A stretch of 64,000 nucleotides of DNA from Aphelocoma coerulescens. Taxonomy: Eukaryota > Chordata > Aves > Passeriformes > Corvidae. The notes below the pieces were generated by a model that worked only from the letters and a program-made list of their open reading frames with translations, did no database searches and was not told the origin of the DNA. A program made the position numbers and the translations under genes. The stretch covers positions 7,187,301-7,251,300 of the forward strand of contig NW_027184085.1 in NCBI RefSeq assembly GCF_041296385.1. Direction: 5' to 3'. The first letter of the stretch is position 1; each line of letters starts with the position of its first letter. Positions 1 to 13,665 of this stretch are shown piece after piece.

Positions 1-3000
1 CAAGAAACCAAAAGATACAAAACATGGAATTTGTCACTACAAAAGAGCCAAAGATACAAAGAATATTACCAGTGCTGTAAGTCTCTTCTACCCTAATTGC
101 ATGTGCCTTATTCCTGTCCTTGAACAGGGCTTCCTGTACTGTTTGTACTTCTCTCTCTTTACTTCTCACTCTGTTTTTTGAGTCATTAGAGGTAGAATGT
201 TCTGGTTTTGGTATTTAACTGGGTGTTCAGGCACTGACCTGGATGATTAAGTCAGTTTCCTGTCTGCTATGCCTCTGGGTTCTTCCTTGACTGTTATGTT
301 CAGGGTAGGGTCTGTATAACTGATACTGTGTATAACTGATGCTGCTGTGGGACCTTGGTCTCTGCTAGGGATATTAAATGTTGCTACCACACAGGCATTA
401 AGTGTGCCTGCAGTTAGACACAGGTAGTCTTACAGTGGAAACTGGGGAAAAAGAATAAATTCAATGCCTTGCCTTTTTAATTTCCACAGTCGCAGTTTTG
501 GAGATTAGTCTTAAATTATTTTGAATTGCAAATCCAATTGGGCTTTAATTATGATTATGACCTCTACTTTGTGGCATACAGTTCAATCTGTACAGCCACA
601 GTCTATGGTAAATTACTATTATGGTGCTGTAGATGATGCACCATAGTACAGAGCCTTGCCCTATATCTGGAGACAAAGACATGCATGCACATGCACATTT
701 TGACTTGGAACAACCTCCTAATAATACAGATTTATTCTCCTCTGGATTTGCTTTTTTGGCTTCCCTTCACTCCACATAGAGGGTAGCAAGGACTCAGTGA
801 CTTGCAGGAAGAAATCTGTAGAGTATGTTAATTTCTGTGGAACTTAGGCAGCCTCATAAGTCTTAGAGATTAATAAGAATCTGGGAAGTATCTATCTTCT
901 GGTGATGCTTTCATTTGCGCAGTAATAAAGCTCGCCTTTCTTGTTTAATAAAAACAATGAGGAAACAAATGGGTGTGCAGGCATTGGAACTTTTGAGGAA
1001 TTAATTCAAAAGCACGGAGGAAAGTTTTTTATCATGCTGTAAGCACCGGAAAGGTGAAAATTACTCTTCCCCAGAGCTCTTACTCTCTGTGTGCCTTATC
1101 TCCAAGTTACACCAAATTTAAGGCAAAACTCTCAGCAGGTGCAGAGTGTCTCTTAGAAAGTGCTGATCATTTTCCTGAAAGGTGGTGGGCACATTTCACT
1201 GAGACCATCACAAGGCTGGGACAGTTTTGCATAATTCAACTTCTTCCCTTGCCCACTGGAACAATTTCCTGGTAGAACATTCCCTCTCCAACCAAATGAT
1301 GTTCCCGTGGAAAATTTCAAATCAGTGAAAATTTTGAGGCTTTTCTTTTTTTTCTTATAATTCTCTTTTGATTTTGGAGAGATGGCCGTGATTTTGCCTG
1401 GCTGTTCCCTTTATCCTCCCCCCTAGAAGTTTTTTGTCACTTTAGCTTTCTGTGCACAGACAGAAAACTAATGAAAGCAGGAGCCTTGCAGTAGGCAAGG
1501 GGCCAGGGGCTGAGCACCCAGCTCCTGCGTGGATCCCAGTCTCCCTACAGCTCCAGCTGCCAGAGAGGCAGAAACCCAAGTTGCTTAGCATCCCCACATC
1601 TCCTGAAACTCTGGCTGCCAGAGAGCTAGAGCAGAGTGAGAACTTGCAAAAGCGATTTGCTTACCCCTCAAAAAAAGAACTTTGCAAGTTAGCACAGTTT
1701 TTATCATTTAGGCAAAAGGATTTAACAAAAAAAAAAAAAAAAGAGATGTTTCAAAACTTTATTTTCCTTTGATACATATTAATGAATTTATTATATTAAA
1801 AGTGACTTTGATGTCTTAAGAACTGCACCTTTGTCAGCTGGGGTTACACAGTGAGACAGTCCTCTCTTCCTGTGGCTGAGAGCTGACCAAATCTCTCTGC
1901 AGCCACCAGTTCCCAAGCTCTGTTTCAGGATGAACACAGCTGCCTACAGGGGCCATATTCAGTACCAGGAATGAAAGGATAGTGCAGCAATTACTTATTC
2001 GGGGTTCTGAGCCTCATCTTCCTACTATGGCACTTGGTGGTCTCAGGAAGTGGTCCTATTCTTGTCTTTCTACAGGGGGAATTTCTCTTAAAGAATACTG
2101 GCCAATCTGGTACTTGCCCTACTTCTTAAGCAGACCAGTACTTCACCACTTGTAGCTCACATAGATGGAAATGTAACGTACAGAAGGCTGTTGCTTGATA
2201 GGTGCTGCCTGAAGACATTGCTGTCTTTCTGGGTCAAGGATGGACTGGGTGTTTGTGTTCTTCTCCTCTCAGCTCCCTGTTCCAGAAGTGAAATTTCTCT
2301 AAGTGGCAGAAAAGTTTCCTGTTTATCTCGCTTTGACAACCTGAAAAATAAAATTAATTGGGATATTATTCTTACTTGCAGCAGTTTAATCCAGCCTTAC
2401 TGTATAAACCTACAAAAATTGCTTGATGAGCAAGGTCTGAGTTGCTGAGATTTGTTCTTACATGGTTTTTCAGCTTGCAGTCTTCATCTTCCACATAATT
2501 CATGTGGTGGTACCTTTAAGGGTGATCCAGCTCTGTGTGGGTAGAGAACATGCAGAATTCTTTACACTGGTAGGAACACGGTTACGGTCAGGAAGCTTTT
2601 GCCTTTGCTTCTGATCTGGAGCTGATACTGTGGCACAGGTCTGGGTCAGGATATTATGTTTGTAACCATATTACAGTGGATCTGTTTGGGCCCTGACTTT
2701 AACCTTCACTTAATAAAAATGTGTTCTAGCCACAGGCTATGAGTTCTCATGACTAGCAAAGGTAGGGACCTTTGCAATGTAATAAAACAGGGAGAAAATA
2801 TTGTGAGATATAGCACAGGTTCTGCTCTCCCCCTCCCATCTTATTGCACTCTGAAGTGAAATCTTTGTTTTAGAAATAAACACTTTGGAACTTAAATCAG
2901 TTTTTGTTTAATCAAGTCTACTTTTTAAATATTCTTAAATAAAATACTACTTAAAATGGGTAATTTTATATGAAGTGGGAGAGAGATAGTGCAAGAACCT

Positions 3001-4461
3001 ACAATATATCAGCCTGAATTAGTTTTTCATGCTACAAGATGTAAACAAATCTATTTAATTAGAACACCTTGTTCTTATTGCATTCAGAGTAATTTTTTAT
3101 ACAGGCAGAAAGAAAAAAAAGGGTTTGGCAGCAAATTTCTACAATACTACAAAAAACCCATCTGAAATGAGCATCTCCCTCACTAAAATGGATGTTTCCT
3201 ACTTGTTTGAATTGGTGTCTCAAAGTCTAACCCCCAGCTACAGAGATGATCCCTGGGCCAAGCACATACAATCCTAGGGACCAGTTTTATTTGAAACCCT
3301 TCCTTTCTATTTCATCAGCAGAGACATCGGATGTGTAGTCATGCAGGGGGAAGCTGGTACTTCAAGTAACTTGCTTAGGTTATGGGTACCAAGACCAGAC
3401 TTCACTCATGGAACTTCCTGCCTCTGCCAAGGCCATGAGATTGCCATGCTTGCTCACCTCTGGGCCAATCTGTCTGATTTCCACCATCATTCCATATGTG
3501 TGACCCAGAAACAGTAACGACTTTCCCCTCCTTGCATTTCTTTTCTCCGCTTATAAAGTAAAATGGAATCGGGAGCAGCAACAGGAGGAAGGAGAGAGGC
3601 TGTGTGCTCGAGGGCTTTATTAAACCCCATAAACTCTAAGATCACCTTTCTCTTTCCTCTCTGGTAGCCGTGCAAGGAGCCCACTTGGCTATACAGGCTC
3701 ATTAGTCACAACAGAGAGGCAGCACAAGGTCCCACAGTGACAAACTGCCACCTAAATCTAGGTAATGTGCCGTGCTAAAATGCTGTACTCTGGCTTGCAG
3801 CAAGATCTCAGTTCCTTGCTAAGGTGATGTTTCCTTTTCTTTCTGAATTCCAGGCCTGGATTTACCACCCTTCTGGCCTGTATTTTCCTTGATACACGTT
3901 TTAAAATGTGTAGCTCCCTGCCCACGCACTTCTGAAGCCTCAAATGGGCAGTAGAGGCACACAAATGTTATCTGGGAATATTATGCTTAATCCAGACCTC
4001 TAGATCCAGCCACCACACAGTGACTCAGGCCAACACAGTGGTAGCTTGAGCTATTAAACACCAACATGGGTGTCCGTCCTCTCCTCTGTACATAGTAGCC
4101 AGGTCTGTCCCACCAGATTACTGCTACAAGAAAGATTCCCTGACTGTGTTTTAGTACAAAGATGTCATGGTGGGAACTGGAAAAAAAACAGGGAGAACTT
4201 TCCTGAATAATCTTTTCCTGAATAACCTGACCAACTGTCTGAGCAGAGCTGCACAATGCAATCAAGGAAGTGTCTCTTCATCCCATGATGCCATGTGTTT
4301 TGGTTCCTAGTACACCAGACAGGCATGTTGCACACTGGTGCAGAAGTCTATGGATGTAGATTAAACAGAATTTTAGTAATCAGGGGATTTTTATATTGTT
4401 CCTCTCTTGCCCAGAGACCTGCTGTGGCTCCTGGAACAAATATCTTCTTTACATTTGTGAA
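1..4461. other. AT-rich unique sequence, no gene recognised
   Basis: No open frame here exceeds about 106 codons and none resembles a protein family I know. Codon-like bias, splice-flanked exons and RNA-gene structures were not apparent. An A-run of about 16 bases ends near 1743. The region 1480-1640 is slightly GC-richer and carries two loosely similar stretches around the word GCTGCCAGAGAG. Short coding exons of under about 40 codons cannot be excluded by eye. Confidence 0.6.
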
Positions 4462-4545
4462 AGGCGTCCCTGCCCATGGCAGGGAGATTGGAACTAGATA
4501 ATATTTAAGGTCCCTTTCAACCCAAACAATCTTGTTATTTCTTAT
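4462..4545 (+). repeat. CR1 LINE 3'-end fragment
   Basis: The stretch reads like the last ~85 bp of a CR1 element in plus orientation: a 'ccctgcccatggcaggg' block, then 'ggaactaga', then 'aaggtccctttcaacccaa'. The terminal ATTCTRTG repeat has decayed. CR1 is the dominant avian LINE and is normally 5'-truncated, as here. It has no coding capacity. Confidence 0.8.
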
Positions 4546-5324
4546 TGTCCCTCCCACCTTACCTTTGACCTGCCTATTTATATAACCAGTTCTTCAGGAG
4601 AGTCTGTTTTGTTCCATACTGACATCGAATGGACCCCCATCTCATCTGAACTGTCCAGAAATGGTAGTAGCCTGTAATCACAATAATCACCCTGAAAACA
4701 AAATACCAACATTTTTGTGGCAATGTGAGGGCTGTTTTGGATTCCTCTGGCTTTGTTCCCTACATTAATGATGCTTAGTGGCAAAACAAAAAGCTGATCA
4801 TCTTACCACCATTAAACGTTATCAATGACTTTTAAACAATTGTCAGTGAACTTAAGTGCTTGTGTGAGGAATTAGTAGTCCTGGCTTAATAAATGTCTCA
4901 GGCACTGGCACACCACTTATGGGCAAAATGTCAGTGATGCCTGGCTCCAAAAGTCTCCATCTGGAGAAGCAGCCAAGCAGCACACAATGACACTGCTGTC
5001 TGAGCCACCCTCCTCACTCCCGCCCAGGAGCCACAGCTCACTTCACCACTCAGCCAGTCTACTGTCTAATCCAGCCTTCTCTCCTCCCCCATTCCTACTA
5101 GTGGTATTCCCCTGGTTGCCTCATACCCCACCCAAAATATTCCATGCGCATCCTTCCTAACACCTATCCCATTTTCTCCTTTTTCTTCCATCAGATAATG
5201 CACTGCACTGTGCATCTAGAACAAAAAAGATCTACAGAAACAGTATGATGCGGTCAAGGAACACATCATGCCCAGCTGCAGTCCTGGAAGAAAAGCTGTG
5301 TCTCTTTGTGGGTTCCTCAGCACA
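4546..5324. other. Unique spacer between two CR1 fragments
   Basis: No gene or repeat was recognised. A C-rich, T-rich block (about 4990-5200) is a polypyrimidine-biased segment without tandem structure. Confidence 0.5.
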
Positions 5325-5797
5325 AGGAGTTACTGGAGAGGGTCCAGCAGAGGCCATAAAGATCTGGAGCATAAGGAATCTGGAGCCTCACTCTTATGAG
5401 AAGAGATGGGAGAGCTGGGCCAGTTTAGTCCAGAGAAGAGAACACTGGGAGGGGATCTCATGAGTGTGTATAAGTATCTCAAAGGCAGGTGTCAAAGGAT
5501 GGTGCCAGACTCTTTTCAGTGGTGCCCAGTGACAGGACGAGGAGCAGTGGTCATAAATTAAGACACAAAAGGTTTCACCTCACCATGAGGAAAATCTTCT
5601 TTCCACTGAGGGTGGCAGAGCACTGAAAAAGCTGCCCGGGGCGGTCATGGAGTCTCTCTCTCTGGAGACATTCACACCCCACCTGGATGTGTTCCTGGAT
5701 GTATCACCTGCTCCAGGTGACTCTGCCTTGGCAAGGAGTTGAACTGGGTGATGTCCAGAGGTCCCTTCCAACCCCAACACTTCTGTGATTCTGTGAA
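5325..5797 (+). repeat. CR1 LINE, 5'-truncated, plus strand
   Basis: About 470 bp of CR1 3' sequence. Landmarks in order are the 'ggagagggtccagcagaggcc' region, 'ctcttttcagtggtgcccagtgacagga' (split across 5510-5537), 'tggagacattcacaccccacctgga', and the terminal 'ccagaggtcccttccaacccc' followed by 'ttctgtgattctgtga' near 5783-5797. The last 8-bp repeat is intact, so the true 3' end is present. The reverse transcriptase frame is lost, so this is a dead copy. Open frames here on either strand are by-products of the repeat. Confidence 0.93.
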
Positions 5798-8700
5798 ATA
5801 GAAACCAGTGTGAGCTTATGACAAAATCTGTGACCCAGCATAAAAAGATAATGATGTCACTAAAAACGATGCCAATATATTAGATTATTCACATTTGTGT
5901 GCCCCTTCCAAGCTCTGGAAAGGTAAATAAGTGTTGTTATGTCTATTTTACCTGTGAAACTTCAGTTTAGAAAGGTTACTTTGTCCAGATTTATAAAAGA
6001 TGCTTTATGGAAGAATAGAAACATTAATTCAGTTCTTTTTACATCTTGATCACTGCTCCTTATTTCCTCTCTCACTGTGATTTCCAGTCTCTAAATTTTC
6101 ATTAATTCCTAGGAGGTAAGATTTTTTGTGAGAAAAAAAAAGAGCTGTGTCTTTACTGGCTGCATGAGGAACACGGTTTAATCAAATGATTTTCAAAACA
6201 AATCCCAAATGCCTTCCAGAGACTTATTACCTTCCCTATGGTCTTATTTCTGAGTATTTAACTCAGGAAAAAAAAAATCCCCTCATTTGCTCCTCTCACC
6301 AGTCTCTTCAGTTCTTGCCCCATGCTGCCCCTTCTGCTTGGACCACATCCCTGAAACTGTTCTATTGTCCCTTAACTAACTACCCATACAAACATCTGCA
6401 TTACCCCCAAGGAACAAAATTTCCTTCCTTATAAGCTCAGCAAGAAATAAAACCCAAATCTGAACAAAAACAATGGCCCTTTCCTACTGTGATGTGTGAA
6501 ATACTTTCCTGAGGCTGGTATCAACTCTCTCAGTTTAAGTGAAGCTCATTTGCAGTCACTTGCCTATTCATAGTGGTTGGGTAGAGAGCAGAGCCAGGGC
6601 TGCCTGTCACCAAGATGAATAGACAGATGGCACAGACAAAAGTGGTCACATTTGGTCCGAGCCAGGGGTGCCATTTTTAAGGTCAGGTCTTCATCTTGTA
6701 GTGGTCAGGAGGAGGCCTGTGATGATGATGATGACAGTACATTTGGAATGATACTGCTATTTGTTTATCATGGCTTTTGCACAGGAGGTACCAATTTTAG
6801 CAAACACAGGAGGAAAGCAATTGAGTTAGCCCTGCAGCAGCATCTGAGGATCTTATCTGCATGGATGCCTCTCTTTTTACCCACTGCATATCAGAATTTA
6901 GGTACAGAAACAAAAGCTGTTTTCTGTCCTGGGGCAACAGTGAGTACTTCCTAGACCTTGCTGAATTTCTTCCCATCTCTTGTTGGAAAGAACTAGCCAT
7001 AACTTCATCAGAGATTTACTTACCAGTTTGAACCACACATTAATCAGAATGGCTGGATCCTTCACTGGTGCTTATCCCCGTGTCATGGATCTATGAACAT
7101 GGATTTATGTGGAAGTTTTCCACTGATCTCAAATGGCTGGTCATAGTTTTCCCTTGTTAAACTGAACACATCGCAAAAATGGCTTCCTCCCTCTTCTTCC
7201 CCACCTGCATCCCTGTGTAGACAGATGCTAGACCACAAAAATATTCTTCAGTCAGTGAAAGTAGATGTAGGTTCTCAAAACACAAACATGATGTGTCAGT
7301 TTACCTTTAGTCAAGACTCTAAGTATAAACAAATCCTGAATATCTCCAGCAAGTGCAAAGACCAGAATATAATTAGATTTTACTTTACCAACAACCCTAG
7401 AAGAGGGCATTGATGTCTAATGCATTTTCCTCATTAATTGGAGACTAAAATTTGACCTGAACTAGAAAAAGCCTATTTATTTACAAGCTGGAGACATGCT
7501 TTAAATAGGAAATTAAAGCAGATAGCCGTATAATCTTATAAGAATAAATGAGGAGGAAGACTGATAAAAAAAACAAAGAAAAATAAAATTTCTTGCAGCT
7601 GTGTTTCACATATGACCTCTTCAGAATGTGATTAAGAAATAAAAACAAACAAACAAGAATCTTCCTTCTGGTATATGTAATGTACTTATGAATAAAGAGT
7701 AGTTTGGATTAGTGCTATGTTAACCCACTGCAAAACATGGATCTCTCTATATTTTTTAATGTTAGAAATCAAGTTCTGCAATGTGATGGCGGGAAAAGAG
7801 TCTCTTTCCAGGATGGGAAGTAATTCAGGATATGGCACTTCTGACATGATCCTGGTGTTCTGACAGCATAGAGTTGGAGTCTGGAAATAGGCAAAATGTT
7901 GTATATATATACTTTACAGCACCGGGTAAGGAAGGGAAAATAAAACCTACTGCCTCTCCCTCTTTGTGTGGTGCATATCCATCCCAAGGACTTGTTTTGG
8001 TGGACAGGTACCTACAGTCTCTCTGTCTGACTGTTAGGACCAGAAAAGGAACACCTGCCTGCCCAGCTAACCTCTTACTCTTCCAGGGATCACTTCTGGA
8101 GTTCATTGGAAGTGAAATAAAAGCAAGAATATATTTAGTGTCTTTACAGATGATCTGGAATTAATTTCCTTGCTCTTCTGCAGACACAAAGCGTAAACTT
8201 TACAGTGGGCTGAGTCTATCTCTGCCTCCTTCATGCAGAGCAGCAAAATGCATTTTCTATCTTCTATCACAGGTCCATTCCCTTAGGCTGTGAGCTGCTT
8301 TCCATGAGAACTCCCTTTACCTGCGCCATACTCTCTGTAGCCCCAGTAGGTACACACCACCAAAAACTTGGAGTGACAGAATTGTCAATTCCCAATTTGT
8401 TAGAGGTTGCGTTTCCTTCTCTTCATCCCTCCTTTCTGGTGAATGGCTTCTGTCAGTGATCTCCACAACAGATCTCTGTTCTTGGGCTGCTCTGGGCAGC
8501 ACAACAGCTTCTCCAAGGCAGGCTGAGACCCTCTGGTTATGTGTTGTCACGACAATGTGAGAAACAACTCGAGGAGGCCATTGCCCCTGCCCCAGCTGCT
8601 AAGGGAAGGATGGTGTCACCAGTGAGGTCAGCCTCACTTGATGCCTGGTGGCACTCGTCCCCATGTGCATCTTGGCTACCACCTCCTGGTGGGAAAGTGT

Positions 8701-10285
8701 TTTTATATGGAGCAAAAACCACTTCCTGGGGAGAGCATTATTGTCTCCTTGGAGAGAGTCCAGTACCGGAGGAGGCGGCAGTTTATCAGTTCTGTCCTCA
8801 CCACTCCACTCAAAGTGTCTATGCCGTCAGGGGGATTGATGGAGTTGGGAAAGCCCCCAAAACCATATAACTTGACATTAAAGAGAGGCTGTGAAGCTCT
8901 CACAACCAAGAGCACCTTTCAGGGAGACATGCAGAGAAAACTGCTCTGTCTCTTTGGTGGATGACTTTTATCGTGAAGCTGCACAAAGCCATTACTAAGA
9001 AAGGCACAAATTTGCTGGAGCTGGTAGGGGGGAGGAAAGGGGAAAGAACCAACAACAATAAAAATAAGACACATGCTGCTCTCTTTTCTCTTCAGAGGCT
9101 TTGGGAGAATCTCCTGAGGACCAGAGGCAGCTGCAGAGATGTCGTAAGGAGGGAATAGTGCACACAACCCACCTGTAATTTGACACAGCGTGAGCACTGC
9201 AGTGGACAGGACTCCTGGGGTAGCACTACACATGCCACCCCAATTAATTTGCCTGGATAATACCTCTAAGAGTCCCTATGTTACAAATCAGTTTATTCTG
9301 TCAGACTTATTCTGGCAGACAGTAAGGAGTGAGGGCAGCAGGGACCTCATGGCAGCTCAGCAAGTGACTTTCAACATGGACTCTGAAATCATAAGCAGAG
9401 GCTGATACTTGGTGAGGTTGGTGGTGCTGTGTCTGGCTTGCTATGCATGTAAGAGCTCTCAGGCTGCCCAGGTGTATCCACACAGGAGTTCTGGCACTTC
9501 AGCAGGTGGATCTTGTGGCTTTTTGCAGCACCCTGCACCATGGGCAGCCTCACATGGAGACACTCACTGTCAATAACATTGTGGTGCAGTGGTGTAGGTG
9601 AGAAAGGGAGACGAGAGGATCTTTTTTTTTTTTCCTTAACTTACTGCATAAATAGAATCAAGGAAAATATAATGTAATATAAATAAAAACAAATGGCTCA
9701 GTCAACTCATCTTTAATGCTTTGCTGCGTGACATCTATTTTGTCTAATGGAATACGACTTTCATACACCAACTGGATATTTAACCTTGGCCAAAAGTTAT
9801 GATGTACATTACAATACACTTTTATTATGTTACAATCTATTGTTGTTGTTTTTTTAATCTATTGCTAGGCCCCTAACAGTATGTCTGTGTCGATGAAACC
9901 CATCTGTCAAAAGCACAGTAGGGACATTATTATGTAAATGTAGTTGGGTCTTCCTTTTGTGGAATTGGGGGCAGGAATTTAATATACTGTCCTAATATTC
10001 CAGCCAGAGGGGAAAAATATTTATGAAAAAATCTTCTTTTTTTTTTTTCTTTAAGTGAGGAAAAAAAGTCTAGCTGAATTTGGCTTTTAAAAAGTCAGAT
10101 CTTTCTCTTCACCCTTCCCAGGAAGATCTTTAGAGCTAATGATACAGTTTCTAATAAAAAATAAAATAAAATACATGAGAGACTTTTTAAGTGCACCAGG
10201 AGACAGATAGGTCATTAATATCAGCACTGCTATCTTTTCTATATTACACTCATATTTCAATAACCTACATTTTGGGGTTATTCTT
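5798..10285. other. Unique sequence; GC-richer patch at 8.4-9.2 kb
   Basis: No exon or repeat was identified. Between about 8460 and 9230 the base composition becomes more GC-rich, and several overlapping open frames of 60-109 codons occur on both strands. The overlap on both strands, and the absence of any recognisable domain, argue that these follow from composition and are not coding. A short (GAT)n-like run lies at about 6720-6734. T-runs occur near 9626 and 10038. Confidence 0.5.
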
Positions 10286-10345
10286 TTTTTTTTTTTTTTT
10301 TTTTTTCTTTTTTAACAGGTGCCATTTTGGATTATTTCTTTATTA
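10286..10345 (-). other. T-run with adjacent antisense poly(A) signal
   Basis: A run of about 24 T is followed by a short T-rich tail, then sequence containing TTTATT at 10339-10344. Read on the minus strand this is AATAAA followed roughly 20-30 bases later by a long A-run, which is the arrangement of a polyadenylated RNA 3' end copied into DNA. The minus-strand sequence upstream of it (10345-10630) has a 66-codon open frame with no recognisable family. Processed retrocopies are uncommon in birds because CR1 does not use poly(A) tails. A coincidental T-run is the main alternative. Confidence 0.25.
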
Positions 10346-12204
10346 GGGTTTGTTATAATATATGCACAAAGGTATGTAGATTTCTAGGAGAGGCGTGGGT
10401 GAGGAGGAGATTATTTATTACAGTTCTTAAATATCAGCCAAAATCCATCCATCTAAATTGTCTTGCCCTAGACGCGTTCTGCCATTATTTGTAAAATTAA
10501 GACATTTGTCCCTGCTCAGAAAAGGGGCTAAAATTGAAATAGCCACTGTAGGAAATGGAATATCTACACAGCCCTCCCCTGGGCAAGCTCCCAACCTGAG
10601 GAACAGGCTCCAGGAGGTTTGTCCCAATGTGATGCATGAAATGAAGTGTATGTAGCTCTCTAAATCCAGATTACCAGCTGATTTCCTCCTCTAAATTCAA
10701 AGGCACCATCTGTTGAAATCACGACAGCCTCCACTATGAGGATCTCTGAGGTGGGAAAGTGTTGTCATCTCCTTCTCTGCAGATGGGGTGCTGAGGAGCA
10801 GAACAGCTGAGTGTGTGTTTGCACAAAATTAAGGTATATTCACAGCATAAGGAAAGGCACACGCATGCTGGCTGCGTTTCCTTAGCACAGGTAATGGAAA
10901 CAAGGAGCATATGACAACGGAAGGGTTATCATGGACAACAAGTATTTATGGCCCACTCACAGTCTGGATCATCCTTTGGCTCCTGAGACTTGCCTCCTGT
11001 TCAGTGAGTTTTGGTGAAGGCTCCTCCTGTTTGGGAATCCTTTCTAATTTCTTTGCAAGGGAAACTGTGAGAACAGCCCAATTTGGTTGAGAGACCTTAC
11101 CAAAGCACACAGACAGCACTGTGAGACAGGAGGCTTCTAAGGAATTAGTAGCCAGCACCAATAATGAGGCTGTGCATGCCCCACAGGAGTTAACCAGCAA
11201 TTTAAATGTCTAATTCCAAGACCAAAACCAAAAAAGGCATGACTTCATGATATCTTTCTTGTGCCGTTTCCTTGCTTGATAAAAAAGCTTTTAAAGTATG
11301 CTGTAAAAAAACATTTTTTTGGTGGATTCACACAGGCATGGGAAAGACCAAATTTTTATCATCCATGGTAGACTCAAGCCCTCAGCTACCACCTAAGACA
11401 AAAGCACCCTTATTCCCAGGCAAGCTCCAGGAGATGACATTCATCCCTCGTCCCAGATGGGCCACTGCACAAAAAGGAGTGTAACAAACGCAAATGATGA
11501 CAGTACCTACAACTATTTTTGGCAGAAAATGGACAACATTTAACTTTGGACACACATCTCTCTGTACAGAGCTTTTGAGCTCTTGGTAGAATCCTGTTTG
11601 CTAATATAAAGTGCCACAGGATGTCCACATGTATTCCTAGACTTGACGAGGTCCTGGGGATGCTAAACCATTGAGTGCTTGTTTCACATCTAAGTCATGT
11701 TCAATAAACATCCTAAAGCATTTGACAAATTCTTCCGCTAGAAAAAGCTCTCTTTTATCCAGAAGTACAGAAAAGAAAGTGTTCACACAGGAATACAGTA
11801 ACTTTTCAATCCTCAGTCTTTTTGAAGTGATTTGAAGCAAAATCTTTTCCTTTCCTGAAGTCTGGACTAAGGTAACCGGAGATAGGTGGGATGCCTGGTG
11901 TCCATGGTGGAAATATTCTGTACCCTAAAGACTGAGAAAATCATTGTCAAAAATGGAAACCTTTCACTACACTGTAGATTTTTCCCCTGTTTATTAAGTT
12001 GTTGTGGGGGCAGGGATTTTATCTCAATATTTGCGTATTATGGTACACAGAAACACCCAAATAATTATGTTTGTCTGGCTGGGCCCAGGTCTCAGATCTT
12101 GAGTCTTTTTCTCATTTGAAACACATTATGTTGAAGCAGAGCCCCTGTGTGAGGGACTGTGTCTGACAGTGAGCACCGAGGTTCCGGTTTAGACTGACGA
12201 GCTC
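10346..12204. other. Unique sequence, nothing recognised
   Basis: Open frames are all under 90 codons and unrelated to any family I know. There is no tandem or terminal repeat structure. Confidence 0.5.
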
Positions 12205-12290
12205 CTAGAATCACCAAGAGGTTTGTGTTGGAAGGACCCTTAAAAATGTCATGTAGTCCAACCACACGCCAGCAAGATGTTGCCTATGAA
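12205..12290 (-). repeat. CR1 LINE 3'-end fragment, minus strand
   Basis: The block 'ctagaatcacc...gtttgtgttggaaggaccct...gtagtccaacca' matches the reverse complement of the CR1 terminus. It is short and diverged, so it is an old insertion. Confidence 0.8.
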
Positions 12291-12513
12291 GCAACCTTTC
12301 AAAGCATTTTCAGCCTGTCCTTTCTCCTCCATGCTGCTGCTGCGTGTCCTCCTCTTTGCCAAGGGAAGGTGAAGCTCGGTGCTCAATGAGGATAAACATA
12401 ATGACTGGGCTTAATTGGGCAGCATACAGTGGAGACAAACACAGTGACTTTTCCTCATCCATAACTAAGTCTCACTGCACTCAGCCACTAACATGCTGAA
12501 CCTGATCAGCAGA

Positions 12514-12537
12514 GCTAATTTTCATTAGCTAATTGAG
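12514..12537. promoter_or_regulatory. Inverted repeat of TAAT homeodomain-type cores
   Basis: GCTAAT (12514-12519) and ATTAGC (12524-12529) form a 6-bp inverted repeat with a 4-base spacer. A further TAATTG core follows at once, giving three ATTA/TAAT cores in 24 bp. Homeodomain proteins of the LIM and paired classes bind such cores. It lies in non-repetitive sequence, but such cores are common in AT-rich DNA and function is inference only. Confidence 0.3.
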
Positions 12538-13586
12538 CAGACTCACAGCATTCTCCAGCTCCTACTGCTCCCAGCTGCCTGCTGAAGGAGGTGCACTGAG
12601 TGCAGGTCCCATCTCAGAAAGGTCAGCTCAGGGGGAGCTGTCTCAAGAGAGGAAAGATAACCAGTGTTGTTCCTTTTGCATGCCTTCCCCTCCTGCTTTC
12701 CACAGACACCTGCTTCTTCAGATATTTCTTAATTTAAAGTTTAATCAATTTTTCTTTTAACATCTAAGCCCTTATGCGACATTATATCTCTAAAGACTAA
12801 AATCCAGATCTATAGATATCTCCAAGTCTAAAAATACTTATCCACTGTTAGTCCAAAATGTTAAATACCTATTAATTCCCCTTCAGGGCTAGGTATTAAA
12901 CCAGGCTGTAGAGATGCATTGTGTGAAGGAGGATGTGAAACACTGTCTCGTACCACTCATGGCACAGCACAAGGCAGGAAGATAAAGTGTACTATTTAGT
13001 AGTTGGAAGAATCTGAACACTGGCTTGTGAATTTTTTAGAACTCCAAGCTAATTGGCTAGGACCCATTTGGCAGGCTACAGTGGAAGAAATGGCAAGGAT
13101 GACAGGATCTGCTTAGTACTACTGAAGCTGGTAAGAAAAATGGATTACATGCTGGACTTTGTGGTTTTGCTTTGTAGATTTCTTTTTTTTCTTAATTTTT
13201 TTTTTACAAATTTTTGAAAATAAAGATCTGAAAAGTTTTTATTCAGAATGTCACCTAGGTGTTTCATAGGAGTCACAGGTTCCACAGGTTTTGTGAGATT
13301 TTTAGTGTGTTCATTCCCCTTAATTGGCTGAATTGTCTGGTTAAACTACATTTCCCATTGCACCCCAGAGCTTCTACATGCTATGAGAGTAGATATGAAG
13401 GCAAACAGTCCAAGAGCCAGATCTGTGAATTAAGATATTTGTGTTTGCTCATAAGTGGGGGGGGAAGGAGAGGTGGAGGGATAGTTGTTCCACAAAATTA
13501 TTATTAGTGAAAGAAAATTCAATGTTTTATTTACAAAAAAGACTTTTTTTGCAAAATATTACATTGTGATACTGCATTAATAATGG

Positions 13587-13665
13587 TCATTTACTATTAT
13601 TATTACTACTATTATTATTATTGTTATGTATATATATGTATTGCATATGTGTATTTTTATATGTA
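13587..13665. repeat. (ATT)n then (TA)n-type microsatellite
   Basis: An imperfect ATT trinucleotide run (about 13597-13622) passes into an alternating TA/TG stretch up to about 13665. It is simple-sequence DNA with no coding content. Confidence 0.8.

Noticed and set aside
8541..8964. Three overlapping plus-strand frames of 63-109 codons, with minus-strand frames opposite
   Set aside because: Mutually overlapping in different frames with no domain. Explained by a local rise in GC content.
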